A DNA stretch of 64,000 bases from Escarpia spicata (GCA_963995525.1 OZ023207.1:5936031-6000030); one strand, 5' to 3'; positions 13,700-27,123 are shown, counted from the stretch's first letter. The notes: generated by a model not told the origin, from the sequence alone. Numbers and translations are program-made.

Positions 13700-13718
13700 A
13701 CAGGGCTGAGCACTCACA

Positions 13719-13750
<32 letters not shown>

Positions 13751-13786
13751 CCCACACACACACACACGCACGCGCGCACACACACA

Positions 13787-13842
<56 letters not shown>
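13700..13842. repeat. (CGCA)n/(CA)n microsatellite
   Basis: CGCA repeats (about 13719-13750), mixed CA/CG, then (CA)n to 13840. Sits in duplicated block B and corresponds to the longer array at 1158-1458. Confidence 0.9.
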
Positions 13843-13844
<2 letters not shown>

Positions 13845-13872
13845 CCAGGATAATTTCATGCTAACCGCAAAC

Positions 13873-15403
13873 AGGGAATTGACATTTTCACGCACAAATC
13901 TATCAACTACTTGGTGATCACTGACTACTTCTCCGACTACTTTGAGTTTGATAAACTAACATAACCTGCAAGAGATGCTTCGCGAGACTGGGCATCACAC
14001 ATTCTGTGCATTCAGACAATGGATATCAGTTCACATCACGTGAATTCGCAATATTCAGTGCAGAATAGGAGTATGAGCACACGACAAGTTCGCCATAGTA
14101 CTCACAGTCGAATGGCAAAGCAGACTTCATTGTGAAACTAGCAAAGATAATGCTGAAGAGAGCAGCCGACCCACAACTTGCGCTGTTAGAATAATACGGG
14201 AATGACGACCAGTTCAATCCAGAGACTTCTCAACATATCAACCCGATCCGTGTTACCACAGCTTGAATATATCAGCGAAGGTGACGAAGTGAATCGGGCG
14301 TAGCAAGTGGAAAACAAGATGGCGGGCATTGGTGTTGCCCTGGTGAAGGCTCCTCAACTGAACACAATTTCTACTCTGTTGAATGGTTATTACAAACCCG
14401 GACATATGTATTAGAACAGCCCCCGCAGACCCCAATGTGACGAAAAACCAGGTGAATCAAGCACATACCAGGGGGGCTCAGCTACCAAGTTAGCTGAAGG
14501 CACCAGGACTCAGCTCCTCTTCTTGAACGACGATCTGACGTCGATCAGTGCCAGGCTGCTGTACAACGGCCGGGTAGCAAAGAGAAAGACATTTATTGTT
14601 CGTCAGACGGGACTATTCTCATTAAGAGCAATGTCAACAAAGTGATCGTTGTCAAATCTGTCAAAGAACTGAATGACAATACGAAATGAGTTATCATTAA
14701 TTTAGTACAGCTCCAGTGCTTTTGTACTTGTATACATCAAGCCATGAATGTATACAGTAAGTTCACCAAATACTGTGTTATATTGCTATGTTTATGTTAT
14801 TGCACAATGTGTTTCTTTCCACGGTGCTTACATGGATTCAATGTGTAAGTTTCTTCAAGCATAGTTAAATTATGCCAATAATTTGTTATATATGTAAGAA
14901 GTTTGCTAACAATCATACTTCCTTAAACTGTATTATTTGATCTTGTGTTTGCTATAATACATGTGTTCCTTATTTGCAAATTAATGATGTGAAGCCGATT
15001 AATAACTGGCATTGCACTAAATGCATTTCTTCTATTCTGCCATTTGGTCACTTTGAAAATGACTAAGATTTTCTCAATACCATCGCTGATATCTGGTTTG
15101 ATCTTACAAATATATAGTTTTGTGAGTTACAAAATAGGTTACTTAATCCTTTTGATTTAAACAATAGTAGTCTAATTGGCCTATTTATAATAATGATCCA
15201 AATCTACAATATTTTGATAATGTGAATTCAGCTGTACTGTGACTATTTTGTTGAAGACACTTTTATTAACAAAAGTTCTCACCTGTCACCAATGAACAGC
15301 ATGTTTTCCTTACTGCACACTAAGATTCAAAGTATTGGCAAGCATCTACATGAATTAAACAATATCTTCAGGTGCTAGATCATAAGTTTTCTGTTCTTGG
15401 TGT
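13873..15403 (+). repeat. Segmental duplication C, copy 2
   Basis: Matches 6921-8433 almost base for base: degraded Gypsy integrase (GIDIF, LVITDYFSD region), the presumed Gypsy 3' part, then the 5' part of a LINE. Its left edge abuts block B directly, so the two duplications are stitched together here. Confidence 0.85.
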
Positions 15404-16471
15404 TTGTGAAACATGGTGTCAAAACTACAATGTGAACTGTTGTGGATTACCAGGAAACAAAACAGAACATATTTATAGGCATACTAAAACAGGTGGTGTT
15501 GTTGCATTATATGTTAAAGATAATATTGCATACCATACTAGATTATACATTACTAAATTAAATGAATTCATAGAATGTCAGTTCATAGAGACTTATAAAG
15601 ATTGTACTGCATATGATAAAGATATTGTAGTTGGTGTCATATATAGACCACCAAACAATGATATAAATACCTTTATTGATTAAATGTCTAATATACTAGA
15701 CATTTTCAACAATGAAAACAAATTGTGTTATATCATGGGAGACTTTAATATTATTATTTTTTATTATGAAGTACATGCACCGATATGCTATTGTTTTAAC
15801 CTAATGTTTTTGCATTCTTATATTCCATTAAAAACTAAACGAACACGAATAACAAATCAATCAGCAACATTAATTAATAACATTTTTTACAAATAAAAAA
15901 AACAAATTCCAAGGCATTATGTACATAAATGTATCTGACCACTTCCCAGAATTTCTCATTGATAATAATTGCAAATTAACCAATTATTCTAAATATATAA
16001 CAAACAGAAACCTTTCGAGGACAAACATGGATAACTTTTATAATAACATAAAGAACCTTGATTGAGAAATTTTAATATCCATAAATAATTGTCAAAGAGC
16101 CTACTAAATATTTTATAAATTACTACTTAGAGGATATAATGATTGCGTTCCTTTAAAACAGTCAAGTTTAATTACAAGAATAAGAAACCATGGCTAACTA
16201 TTGGTTTAAAAAACATAGTAAAGGAGAAGAATAGAATATATGTTAAATATATAAGACAAAATACAATATATACTTAAACTAAATATAAAGTTTACAAAAG
16301 TAAATTAAGGAAATTTGAACGTGAATATTATGCAACTCTCTTTGTAGAAAATAAACATAACCTTAAAAAGTATTGGTCTTTATTAACAGAAATATTAAAC
16401 AAGAAACATGAAACCATAACACAGACAACATTCATTATTAAAAAAATTGAAACATCACTGGTGTGGTGTTA
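15280..16471 (+). pseudogene. LINE endonuclease domain (APE-type), degraded
   Basis: Reads NSMFSLLHTKIQSIGKHLHELN, then a frame at 15372-15683 with FSVLGVCETWCQ, KTGGVVALYVKDNIAYH and DIVVGVIYRPPN, and a second frame from 15684 with CYIMGDFNI. These are the EEP/APE endonuclease motifs (SETW, GGVALYV, YRPP, GDFN) of a LINE. The linker towards RT follows (FERE, YWSLLTEILNKKHE). The RT part is displaced to 20110-20845 by the RTE insertion. One stop codon separates the two main frames. Confidence 0.85.
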
Positions 16472-19400
16472 ACACAGGTCTGTGTGATGTGTCTAGTGTC
16501 GTAGTGCAGTGTGTAGTTTATAGTACATGAGCTTCACGCTCTCGCTTCCAGCTAGGACCTTCTACTAGCCCCCTAACAGGGAAGAAAAGGGACGCGAGTG
16601 CCCAAGCCTCCCCTGCTGGTACATAGCCTCTCCATAGACAAGACTCTTGCATGACCTCCTTTTGGTACACCACGGTAACTGGGCACCTAACTGCCCCAGG
16701 CTAATATGCTAGGGATTTAGGAGAAGGACATATCTTATTCAAAACCTGGGTAGACCCAGCTTATTAGTTTTGGCAGGCAGTGTGTCTAGGAGAAGGAAAA
16801 CTCTGATTTCCAAACCATATACGCTGAGCAGTGGACAGGTCCAAAGGACCTGTACGGGATGGTATAAGACATTCACTCCCCCACGAGTCTACCACCTATG
16901 GGTGAAATACGATGATGCTAGCACGACATCACAGGGCGAATGTTTTCCTCGACGACGAAGTCAACAGCTAGGGCGGAAAGGCTCCAAGAAGAGTTTAACG
17001 GTCACTTGTTCGAGACCAAGGCGAGCGACATCTTCTGGTGGATATCGGCTGTGGTCAGCCAGCCTAGAGAGGAATGGGCTCCGTTAGCTTGTAAATCTGG
17101 CCAAGACACACGATGATTATGAAAACCAATTTAAATCACATACCGGATCGATCGCAGCCCGGATAAACAAGGACAGCGCCTTCCGCCATACACCAGGACG
17201 GAGGTGCAAAGTATGTTACTGGTGCTCCTACCAAGACGATCCGTGGAAGAGACAATATCACCATCGGCACATGGAACGTCAGGACACCGAGAGCTGCAGG
17301 GAAACTGAAAGAACTCACACATGGAGATATACCGATGGAAACTGTTTGGACTCTCCGAAATGCGTTGAAAAAACTTTGGCGAAATATCAACCGAAGAAGG
17401 ACACAAGGTCTACTACAGTGGCAATAAGGATAAACACGAACATGGCGTTGGGTTTCTTGTAGATAAAGACATCGTGAACACTGTCATAGGTTGTCGCCCT
17501 GTCTCCAGCAGGCTTATCAACATCCGCCTGAGCAACTGCCTTCAACATCACAGTCACACATGTTTACTCCTCACCTTCTGACTACGACGACAGTGAGGTG
17601 GACAATTTATATGGCCAACTGCAAGATATCATTGAGGAAACTGCAAAGAAAGACAGTGTAATTGTACTAGGAGATTGGAATATAAAAGTGGGAGAGGATG
17701 CGCAAACCAACTAGCAAGACACTTGCTGACATTTCTGCAATGCTGAAACAAATGAGAGAGAGGACACAGGCTCCTTGAATTTGCAACATGCAATGAATTA
17801 ATACTGGCTAACACATTTGGATCACACAAACCATCCAGAAGATGGACCTGGCATAACCCAGACGGAAAGCATCACAGTCAGATCGACTACATATTAAGCA
17901 CAGGCGTGAACATTACCAGGACACGAAGCTGTCCAGGAGCAGAAGTCGGAAACGATCATGACATGTTGATGACAACCTTCCTCATTTACATGAAGAGGGT
18001 CAGCAAGCCAAATCACACAAGAATCGAATTTGACATCGATAAATTTAAGGATGCTGATGTAGCAGAAGCATTCGAAGCAATGATAGGTGGGTGATTTGCA
18101 CCCCTTACCATCCTCGATGACAATGACATTGAACTGAACTTGCTACCCAACACCTTCAACACAATTGTGAGAGACGCAGCCAGCGAAATCCTCGGCAAAC
18201 ATCGTCGGACAAAGAAACCGTGGGTCACAGCAGACATCCTCGATCGCTGTGACAAAAGAATAGGATTGAAGAAGAGAACATTTTATCCTGAAGGAGCAGG
18301 ACAATACAGAGAAATCAACACAGGAAGATCAGACAAGATATGAGAAGAGCAAAAGATGAGTGGATATCAGAACAATGTTGCGAAATTGAAGACAGTCTGA
18401 GCAAGAACAACAGCAAGAAGGCCTACCAAGTTGCGAAAGACCTGACATCAGCATCACCAAATTCAAATCAGGGAAATGCCTTACAGAAGAACAACACATT
18501 CTAAACCGATGGACAGAATACTGCTCAGACTTGTACAACTACAAATCTAACAGAGATCCAGCGGTACTAAATTGTCCACAGACGACCGAAGAGGACGACT
18601 ACCCCATTCTTCTTGAGGAAGTGGAGGCTGCAGTACAATCTCTTAAAAATGAAAGTCAGCTGGAATTGACAACATACCAGCAGAACTGGTTGAAGCTGGA
18701 GGAGAAGCCTTGATCATCACTCTCAGAACAATCTGCAGCACAATCTGGCAGACTGGAGAATGACCCACCCCATGGATCCTATCACTGACGACAACGCTTC
18801 CTAAGAAAGGCAACATACAGATGTGGCAAAATTATAGAACAATCATCTTTATTAGTCACCCGAGCAAAGTCATGCTGAAGATCCTACTCAACAGACTCAA
18901 ACCCCTGGCAAAAAATTCATCGCAGAAGAACAGGAGGGTTTTCGAACATGACGGAACACCAGTGAACAGATCTTCAACCTCTGAATCGTTTGCGAGAAAC
19001 AAATTCAATACCAGCAAAGCCTATACCATGTCTTCATGCTTTAAGAAGGCCTTTGGTAGGGTATGGCATGTTGCCCTATGTGTGCGACCATGAGGAAGTG
19101 CAACATTGGGTCCAATCTTGTCTGAACCATTGAACATTTATATGACAAGGCCACCAGTGCAGTTATCTCCAATGGCAGCATAGGAGACTGTTTTCGAACA
19201 ACAAATGGGATTTCGCCAAGGATGCCTACCCATCCTCTTCAACGTCTTTCTGGAAAGGATCATGAATGATGCCTTGGAAAACCATCAAGGCATTATCAGC
19301 ATTGGAGGCAGGACAATCACCAACCTTCGTTTTGCTGATGATATCGACAGCCTAGAAGGAGAAGAACAAGAACTAGTCAACTTGGAGGACAGCCTTGAAA

Positions 19401-20109
19401 AAAACCTCTACAGCATACGGCATGGGGATCAGCGCAAAAAAAGACAAAACTGATGACAAACAACACACAAGGCATCAACACAGAAGTCAAAGTAAACGGA
19501 CAGAGACTTCAAACAGTAACAAGCTTCAAATATTTGGAATCAATCATCAAAGACGAGTGTTCTAAACCTGAGATACTTGCCAGGATTGCACAGACAACAG
19601 CAGCACGTACACGGTTGAAACCCTTATGGAACGACAGTAACATCAATGTCAGTTCAAAAATAAGGCTGATGCGCTCCCTTGTCATGTCCACCTTTCTATA
19701 CGCTTGTGAAACATGGACCCTCTCAGCAGATCTACAGCAGAAGATAATAGCCATGGAAATTAGGTGCTTTCGGAAGATCTTGCGCATATCATACAAAGAC
19801 CATGTTACTAACGAAGACGTTCGCATCAAGATCAAACAAGCCATCGGACCTTACGAAGACCTCAGTACAACAGTCAAGAAGCGTAAACTGAAGTGGTACG
19901 GCCACGTCTTACGATCATCTGGCCGTACAAAGACCATCTTGCAAGGTACCGTGAGAGGGGGGAGAAGAAGAGGTAGACAGAAAAAGAGATGGGAAGCCAA
20001 CATGAAAAAGTGAACAGGACTGGAGTTCGCCGACTCCAGAGAGCTGTGAAGAAGAGGGAAAAATTGGTGCCCCAACGATCCTTACGGGTTATGGTAAAGT
20101 GAATAAGTG
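16472..20109 (+). pseudogene. RTE-clade LINE, near full length but degraded
   Basis: Starts with a non-coding leader (about 16472-17260). Endonuclease text follows: TWNVRT-like opening near 17272, GLSEMRWKN with a stop in the Trp codon, VIVLGDWNIKVGE near 17655, and HSQIDYIL near 17876. A linker and RT follow (GFRQGCLPILFNVFLE, NLRFADDIDS near 19320). The last frame (19453-20013, 186 aa) is intact and holds KYLESIIKDECSK, ACETWTLSADLQQK and RKLKWYGHVLRSSGRTKT. At least five frame changes or stops break the ORF. Splits a different LINE in two. Confidence 0.88.
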
Positions 20110-20845
20110 AAAAAGGAACGTCAGATCAAAACATGAAATTTAAAGTTTTAATAATTTCTACATAAGTGTTGGTTCTAACCTAACAAAAACATTTCACAGA
20201 ACTAAGCAGACCCTATGTCATACATCAAAAACAGTGATATTAAAACTACATATCTTGAACCGGTAACTGAAAATGAGGTATCAGTAAAATTAAACTCTCT
20301 CAAAGCATCATTTCCTGGAAGGAATGACATTTCCTCTAAAGTAATAAAACAAGCATATAATTATTAAACCACTGACATACTTATATAACTTATCTATAAA
20401 TACTTGAATATTCCCAGAAGAATTAAAAATAACAAAGGTAATACCTATTTACAAAGCTAAAGAAAAAAATGTTATTGATTAACTACCGGGCAATTTAAAT
20501 ATTACCTACTTTTTCAAAATTATATGGAAAGACTAATGTATTACATTTTGTCAATTTTTTATGAATAAACATAATATTTTGTATAAATATCAGTTTGGTT
20601 TTCGAAAGAAAATCACTCTTAGAAACATGGCACTTATAACCACTGTAGACAACAGCAGAAGCCTTACAAAACAAACAATTTGTGCTAGGGGTGTTCTTAG
20701 ATTTAGTGTAAATATAATGACATTTACTTTGAAATATACAATAGGGAGTATAACATTGTAATATGTTATTATATATGATTTGTATTAATTTGATTTTTAT
20801 TGTATGTATTGTAATGAGTTACAATAAATTTGATTTGATTTGAGA
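20110..20845 (+). pseudogene. RT and 3' end of the interrupted LINE
   Basis: Resumes the LINE of 15280-16471. Text with frameshifts: VKLNSLKASFPGRNDI, FPEELKITKVIPIYKA, then NILYKYQFGFRKK and LITTVD. These are the first RT motifs. The catalytic core is deleted. The 3' end is AATAAATTTGATTTGATTTG, a short tandem tail usual for such LINEs. Confidence 0.78.
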
Positions 20846-21345
20846 AAGAGTGAAAACAGCGAAAAACGCAGTACTGCTACAACAATCGTGTGAAATACCT
20901 ATCCCCAAGAAAGGAAGGTATCCGTGTACTCTTGAGAGACTTCACTTCTCAGAAGCAAAAGTGGAAGGAAGGTCAAGTGTTGACATAACTGACCGACCGA
21001 TCGTACAGCGTTGTCTCCGAAGGGCAAGTGCTACGTCAAAACCGTAAGCACCTGTTCCCACAAGCAGTATCAGTGGACGTCAACCATCTGACCGCTAACC
21101 TACTACCACAAGCGGTATCAGTGGACGTCAACCATCTGACCGTTAACCTACTACCACAAGCGGTATTCGTGGATGTTGTTCGTCCGACTGCTACCAAGCA
21201 ATCTCAAGCAACCCCAGTGGAAGTCTAACACCCGATCGGCGACAGTGTTCCACAAGATCCTAAGATTGTCACCACTAAAAGAGGAAGCTTGGTGATGAAG
21301 CCAGTGTGGTATAAACACTAGAACTTCTAAGTTGAAGGGGGCTGT
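20846..21345 (+). pseudogene. Gypsy integrase C-terminal tail with 48-bp tandem repeats
   Basis: Frame-shifted text ends with LRQNRKHLFPQAVSVDV, matching the NRKHL-type end of Gypsy integrases. A 48-bp unit beginning CCACAAGC is repeated three times from about 21058 to 21195, the last copy diverged, extending the protein with a 16-aa repeat. A purine run GAAGGGGGCTG near 21337 looks like a polypurine tract next to an LTR start (TGTTGG). The LTR itself is not identifiable. Confidence 0.65.
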
Positions 21346-21379
21346 TGGTAGTTGCCAATGCCACATTTTTGTTGTTCTC

Positions 21380-22212
21380 CTCGTCGTTTTCTGTCTTCAG
21401 GGGTGAGTTTCTCTTTAGGCACATATAGGCTGGCTTGAATTTTGCAGCCCTCAGCTGCCTGGACAGCGATGTCAACGCCCTCGCTAAGGATCTCAAAGCG
21501 GTGTTACTCGAAACAGCTGACAAGGTGCTTGTGAGGCAGAGGAAAAAGAAAGAACCAGCCTTGGGTCTCGGATGAGATTCTTGACCTATGCGACAAGAGA
21601 TGGGACTTGACGCAGCGGAAGCATATTTCTCTCGAAGCAAACATAGCATGGTGTACAAAGAAGTAAGGAAGAAGATGAAAGAGGCAAAAGAGGATTGCAT
21701 CGAGGATAGATGCAAGGGCATTGAACAAGGAATAACAGCAGGACGCAGCAAGAATGCCTTTGACACTCTCAAGACCCACAAGGCACCAGCAGTAGAGGAC
21801 ATTAATGGAAATCTCTTACCAGAAACTACTGCAGTATTGAATCGGTGGGCAGGGTACCGCAATGATCTCTACAACTACAACCTACAACCTACAGCCAGAC
21901 ACCAGTATAACCCATGCAGCCCAGACCCAGAATAGAGAACCGGTAAATGTACCTGTCCTAAAGGAAGAGGTTGTAGAAGCAGTGAGACGGCTGACATCGG
22001 GAAAGGCACCTGGGGTGGGCAACATCTCCGCGGAACTGCTGGAAAAGGGAGGCGAAGAAACAATAACATTCCTCACAGTCCACGGTAGTGGAAACATTCG
22101 CTCGTCATTCCTCTGCCCAAGAAAGGGTACCTCAGACTGTGCAAGAACTATCGCACAATTAGCCTAATCAGCCATTCCAGGAAGATCATATTCAGAGTAA
22201 TTCTCAACCGGT
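21380..22212 (+). pseudogene. RTE-type LINE fragment (linker and RT start)
   Basis: Frame text includes KHSMVYKEVRKKMKEAKED, ALDT-like spacing, then VLKEEVVEAVRRLTSGKAPG, GNISAELLEKGGEE and NYRTISLISHSRKI. This is the linker and opening RT block of an RTE element. Several frameshifts break it, and it ends before the catalytic core, where repeat R begins. Confidence 0.8.
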
Positions 22213-22214
22213 TG

Positions 22215-22480
22215 AACTTAGTTTAGCCGTTCCCTAATTGACATATCCATCACGTCATCTGCTGCGTAGAAACTCCGTCGAGTGATAAAAATGGATGCCA
22301 TGCTGGTGCGTTCGTGCATTCTGTCGTAAATGTTGTTGAAATTCTGGCCACAAAACTGTTTCTATAAGACAACATATAATGCAAATTGTTGAAAATGACA
22401 ACTGTATGCTTGACCAATGAGCGTCTGTAACTTATTTGAACATGACGCTGCGGTGACGTGTCGAATTATCAACAAGTATA
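22215..22480 (+). repeat. Interspersed repeat R, copy 2
   Basis: Diverged copy of 1885-2160 (TTAGTTTAGC, TGACATATCCATCAC, AAACTCCGTCGAG). In both places it directly follows other transposon debris. Confidence 0.6.
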
Positions 22481-22509
22481 TTAATATAACAGATCATATA
22501 TATATATAT

Positions 22510-25028
22510 GGTAGATTCTCACGAAAGGTCGGCACATGGTTGAATAAGTGACTTCAATGTATCTCTTCCAACGTTTGTCAAAAGAAAATATAGATATCTA
22601 ACATTAGAAAAAACACCATGGGACACCTTAACAGCTATGCCTGTGGCCACAGTAGCACGTCAGATTTGGATGACAGTGAAATGTATCCATACAAATGCAC
22701 GCAGGTTTGCGTGAGATAACACTGACGTGTCATGTAACTTATTCTATATCGTATATTGTTTTGGTTGGTAAATATGCCCGATATGTTAAAGCACGAGAGG
22801 CATTCAAGGTGTTTGGCCTAACTTGCTGTGTTTGTTGTATTTGTCACACTTACAAAGTTGTTACATTTTCTTTTTTCTCGTTTTATTTATACATGATAGC
22901 ACATCAATAAGTGCAGTTTAAAAGAAGAAGCCGTCATGAACTAAATATTCGGCTCATGTTTTAGTTGAGATGTTGTATATCCCAGTGGCACACTGCTACC
23001 ATTTACTAATGACTGACTGTGTGTGTTGTCTCACTAGATAGACGTATGTTGTATGGATACTCAACATCTGCTTTGGTTGAATCAACGTCATAGTTAAGAA
23101 CAGGGCCTGATTAACTAACAACACTTTATAGGAACATTTGGTATAGATAATTTATAGTTAATTACTCATTCCTGTATAATAAACATCATATATTGTTTTA
23201 AGACAACTATTTATTTTGTTTGTCAGTTGACAGTTACAAAGAAAGTACATGTTACTGCCCAGTGTTACATCATTGTTAAAGCAAACACATTTAATGTAAA
23301 CCATACATCAATCTATGACTTGGCACACCAAATATCATCATAAGTATCGAAACAAAAAAGGTAAACAAGTTGCGAAAATGCTGTATGGATACTATGGTTT
23401 TGTATGGATACTGTAAACCCGTACACTGGATACGCGACGTCCTACTGCATCAGTATTCGTATAACTAGCTTAACCCATAACGAAATCAACGTAAACATAT
23501 CAAGGTTTCATAGTGAGCATACAAATCAATATTATTCTTTACGCTTACGTCAAATTTGAATTATTCAAAGTCACATAGATCTCACAGCAGCGACTCCTTA
23601 TCAAACAAGTATTTGTGCGTAATAAACAGATAGCACCACTAATTTAACGTAATGCAATTGAAAACATTGTATTAATGGACTAGTCCAATAAGAGGCGTTC
23701 GTTGTGTGGATTCACAATGTTGTATGGATACCATGTCACCCGACTGCAGCTAATGTATGGGTTATTCTCACCAGCAAACTTGCCTAGAGCACATAGAACA
23801 TGATCAACATATTACTAGACACACCAGTACAGGTAACTAAGTTAAAACCAACAATTACACTGTAATTAATAAGTAACACAAATTAGTAATGGAAGATTAC
23901 ACTTTGGAATTAGCAATTGCTGTTTTACAGTTCATCAATTATATGATGTCACCAAAACATGAATACCTAAGAAACAATCGACATCATCGATGAAGCACTA
24001 GACTGAACTAAAACATTCAAATACACGTTCAACCTTTGCCCGATCAGATGGGCAAATGTCCATGAATGTCTTTTTGCGGGTGTGTCGTCATTGGTTGCTG
24101 TTGCTACCTGATGACCAGTTGCAATGACGGACACCTTTGTCTGTATCCATTATCGGTGAAGGTAGACTGGCTGTATTTACCGCTCACGCGAAGCATATTT
24201 GCTTAAAATCATGCCTACCAGCGATTAACGCCTAAACGCTTTGTATTTTATAAACCCGCATTACCTATAAGTAATACCTGTCAAAATTACAAATTCATCT
24301 AAGCACAAAAGAAAAGTATAAAAACTTACTTCGTAGAGGTCGATTTTGTTCGATTCGCAGAGCGTCTCTAACCACTCTACCAGTGTAGTACAAGTCAACA
24401 ACACCAGATGACATCACTATTCCTCATTCCCATTTTAACACCGTGCATGTTGTATGGATACTATTCTTATGGATATGGGAACACATTCGAGTGGTTGTAC
24501 ATCGACCGAACCACACAAAACCAAGAAAAACAATACATGTCCATCTACCTTAGACCTTATACTATATGTCTACTGAATATGTTTCTCTAATCTACGTAAC
24601 TGTTGACAGTGTTGACATTTTAAGAGTAGTCGTATGGATACGCATTTTTTTCAACACTTTATAAAAATATAGTATGTTACCCATTCGCGGAGTTATCGTC
24701 CCAACAATAATGTTTTCCATTGTCAATGGTCTTTCATAAGATCAAGTGGAATGTGTCAGGTGTAATTAAATCTACTTTTATATATATGTATTGTATGAAA
24801 TCCTAGCTTACAAATTGCATGCTGTATGGATATTATATGTTTTTACATTACAAAAACCAATATGTACACACTGCTTCTGAGCCGAGCCAAACAAGGCTTA
24901 CGGTCGTTGTAGCTAAAAATATCGCACTTCATAATCAGTTTTGAGAAGGTTTGCCAGTCTGTTATTAAACATACTACTCACGTTTTAAAAAATAATTCGA
25001 AACAGCCGACCTTTCGTGAGAATCGACC
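22510..25028. mobile_element. Candidate non-autonomous DNA transposon with 24-bp TIRs and internal GTATGGATAC repeats
   Basis: The ends at 22510-22533 and 25005-25028 are inverted repeats matching at 23 of 24 positions (core ATTCTCACGAAAGGTCGGC). They are embedded on both outer sides in (TA)n, as expected for a TA-targeting element. The 2.5-kb interior has no recognisable transposase. Its largest frames (22695-22910, 24408-24590) show no domain. It contains seven exact copies and one variant of GTATGGATAC; see findings. Class and mobility are inference. Confidence 0.55.

Positions 25029-25040
<12 letters not shown>

Positions 25041-25076
<36 letters not shown>
25041..25076. repeat. (GT)n microsatellite
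   Basis: Eighteen GT units following the (TA)n that borders the candidate transposon. Confidence 0.95.
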
Positions 25077-25078
<2 letters not shown>

Positions 25079-25169
25079 ATCCTATTCCGTTCGATTCACA
25101 AATAAGCTTGTAGGAACAGTTATGATGCCGTACAGTGCACCACGTGGACATAACATGTTTACTACAATA

Positions 25170-25340
25170 AATCTTGCTTATGTCGGATTCGCCTAAGTTG
25201 GATCGTCGCTCAATTCTGACATTATTCCGAGGAACGGCCGACTTGTAATGCATTTCCCCTAAAAAGTCTTCGTCTAAGTCGGATTCGCCTAAAGCGGATC
25301 TTTGCTTAACTCGGACTAACTGAGTCGATTAATTTGCTCC
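25170..25340. repeat. Repeated TCGGATTCGCCTAA motif, possible pogo-like terminus
   Basis: GTCGGATTCGCCTAA occurs near 25181 and again near 25276, each followed within a few bases by GGATC and a TTGCTTAA/CGCTCAA tail. The degenerate register of CTAA-GTCGGA steps resembles the ends of pogo/Tigger-type DNA transposons. No transposase is present. Assignment is tentative. Confidence 0.35.
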
Positions 25341-25849
25341 GAGATAATGTGTTTTCCTCGCCGAAATTTGATTGCAGTATTCGACAAAAATCACTTTGTT
25401 GCTTGGTGTACATGTACCAGATGTACTAAACAATGGAACGGCTAACCCAATAAAATTATCCAGACAGCCATAACTAAATTTCCCAATTCGCTAGTAGTCA
25501 AACTGAGAATATTACCATAATTTGCGTCGCTGAATTAGTTTTGTCGTTGTAACTGGGTGAAATGTTTGACTTTACGTCAATTCGTCCAAATCACGGCTTA
25601 TCACTAAGTTTGTTGTTGGTTCTTGTTCTTACTTTTTTATTCATGTGTATATGTTTTGACACTCAAACCTTCAAACGTCCAACAAATTGCTTCATTTTTT
25701 TTTTAGTTACAGCCTTTGAAAAGTTATTACCGAAAACAAATCGTCACGTACGAAACGGGATGTGGTACCTGCTCTAAAAACACTAATATGTAGATAGTTA
25801 TTTGTTTATTTAAATGGTTTATCACTTATTAAATCTGCAACATATATTG
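25341..25849. other. Intergenic
   Basis: AT-rich. A hydrophobic 71-aa frame at 25562-25777 has no family resemblance and is probably chance. Confidence 0.4.
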
Positions 25850-26060
25850 TGTAAACCTTGTGAGAAAACAGTCATAGAAGGCAAAATGGAGGGAAAGAGA
25901 GGAAGGGGAAGACCAAGGAGAAGATGGGAGTAGGACATCAGCGACTGGTTGGAAGACGACATCGTTAGAGCAGGGAGACGAACGGCAGACAGAGCATCGT
26001 ATCGTGGGATGATCTGGGCAGCTACATCTCGCAGAGATATGGTGAACTGAAGAAGAAGAA
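25850..26060 (+). pseudogene. LINE RT C-terminal tail fragment
   Basis: The plus strand reads VIEGKMEGKRGRGRPRRRWE, a stop, then DISDWLEDDIV and ASYRGMIWAATSRRD. This is the basic tail after the RT domain in several LINE clades. Nothing upstream belongs to it. Confidence 0.7.
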
Positions 26061-26591
26061 TAGTTATTTTTATTTGATATGTACAGCCCCTGTACATATT
26101 ACATTTGTTCAATTAAACATCTTCCTAAGTAATTTTTTCTCATTGGTTTACATTTTATGGGTATGGGATATTAAAAATTGTTGTCAAATAAACATAATTG
26201 TTTAGTCACTAAGTTGTAACCATACAATGCATGGATAAACTATAACTAGCATTTGACATGATGTGTACTAGTGTTTTTTTATAACAAAGAATCTGACATT
26301 TTTTCAACCTCTTCCTAATTTTTGTTTCTATTGTTGTTTTGCATTTTATGTTCATGTGATGTGTATATGATATTAAAAAGTATTACATTATACTCATCAA
26401 GTGCAGTGATTGTACCTGTAGTTGTATTGTACTTTTCATTATTTTGTAGTCAATCTCATCAAATAGTTTCACTAAAATGTTTTTACTTTACATTGTCTTT
26501 ACTTTAGTTCACATGCATTTCTAACAACAATATGCTATTTAACAAGGACACACATTACGGCAAAATCCTCATGCAGACAAACAAAACTATC

Positions 26592-26749
26592 ACATACGGG
26601 GGTGGATCCAGAAATCGAGTCTGTGGGGCACCAAAACTGGGACACATTTCAAACGGTCTGGGAGGACACACAGATTTGCAAACACGCCAAATGCTTATGG
26701 TCTAGAGGGGCACCTGCCCCGGGCCCGCCTGGATCCACCTATGACATAC
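26592..26749. mobile_element. MITE-like element with GGTGGATCCAG terminal inverted repeats
   Basis: GGTGGATCCAG at 26601 and CTGGATCCACC ending at 26739 form 11-bp inverted ends, with ACATAC directly repeated just outside each end (about 26592 and 26744). The interior is about 130 bp with no ORF, fitting a miniature inverted-repeat transposable element. Confidence 0.6.
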
Positions 26750-27002
26750 TTGTTTATTGCTTGTATTTATATTTTTTATAACAGGTTTGGTGACAGAGTA
26801 ACCACATTTGACAACACTCATTTAACTGAAGGTGAAGAGCTTTGAAGCATACAACTGCATGTGGTGTTGATACACCTCCAGTTCTGAAAATATGGTACAT
26901 GTATTAATGGTCAGCACTGATTGTTTCTAACAATAATCATTTTATTGTACTTGCAAAAGTTGCAATGCAATGAACGACCACCTGCCAAATGCAACCAATG
27001 CC

Positions 27003-27018
27003 AACGGTCAAAAGCTAG

Positions 27019-27054
<36 letters not shown>

Positions 27055-27069
27055 CTAGCTTTTGACCGT

Positions 27070-27123
<54 letters not shown>

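Larger units (their letters stand above)
10888..13872 (+). repeat. Segmental duplication, copy B (split by a LINE)
   Basis: Matches 1-1490 over 10888-11452 and about 13300-13872, with the LINE at 11453-13299 inserted between. Includes the same ACGC/ACAC-rich patch (11316-11405) and a short (CA)n array (about 13768-13840). It diverges from copy A right after ACCGCAAAC, where duplication C copy 2 begins. Confidence 0.85.

Noticed and set aside
20561..20761. Independent gene in this frame
   Set aside because: It reads as the RT start of the interrupted LINE (QFGFRKK) followed by its 3' tail.
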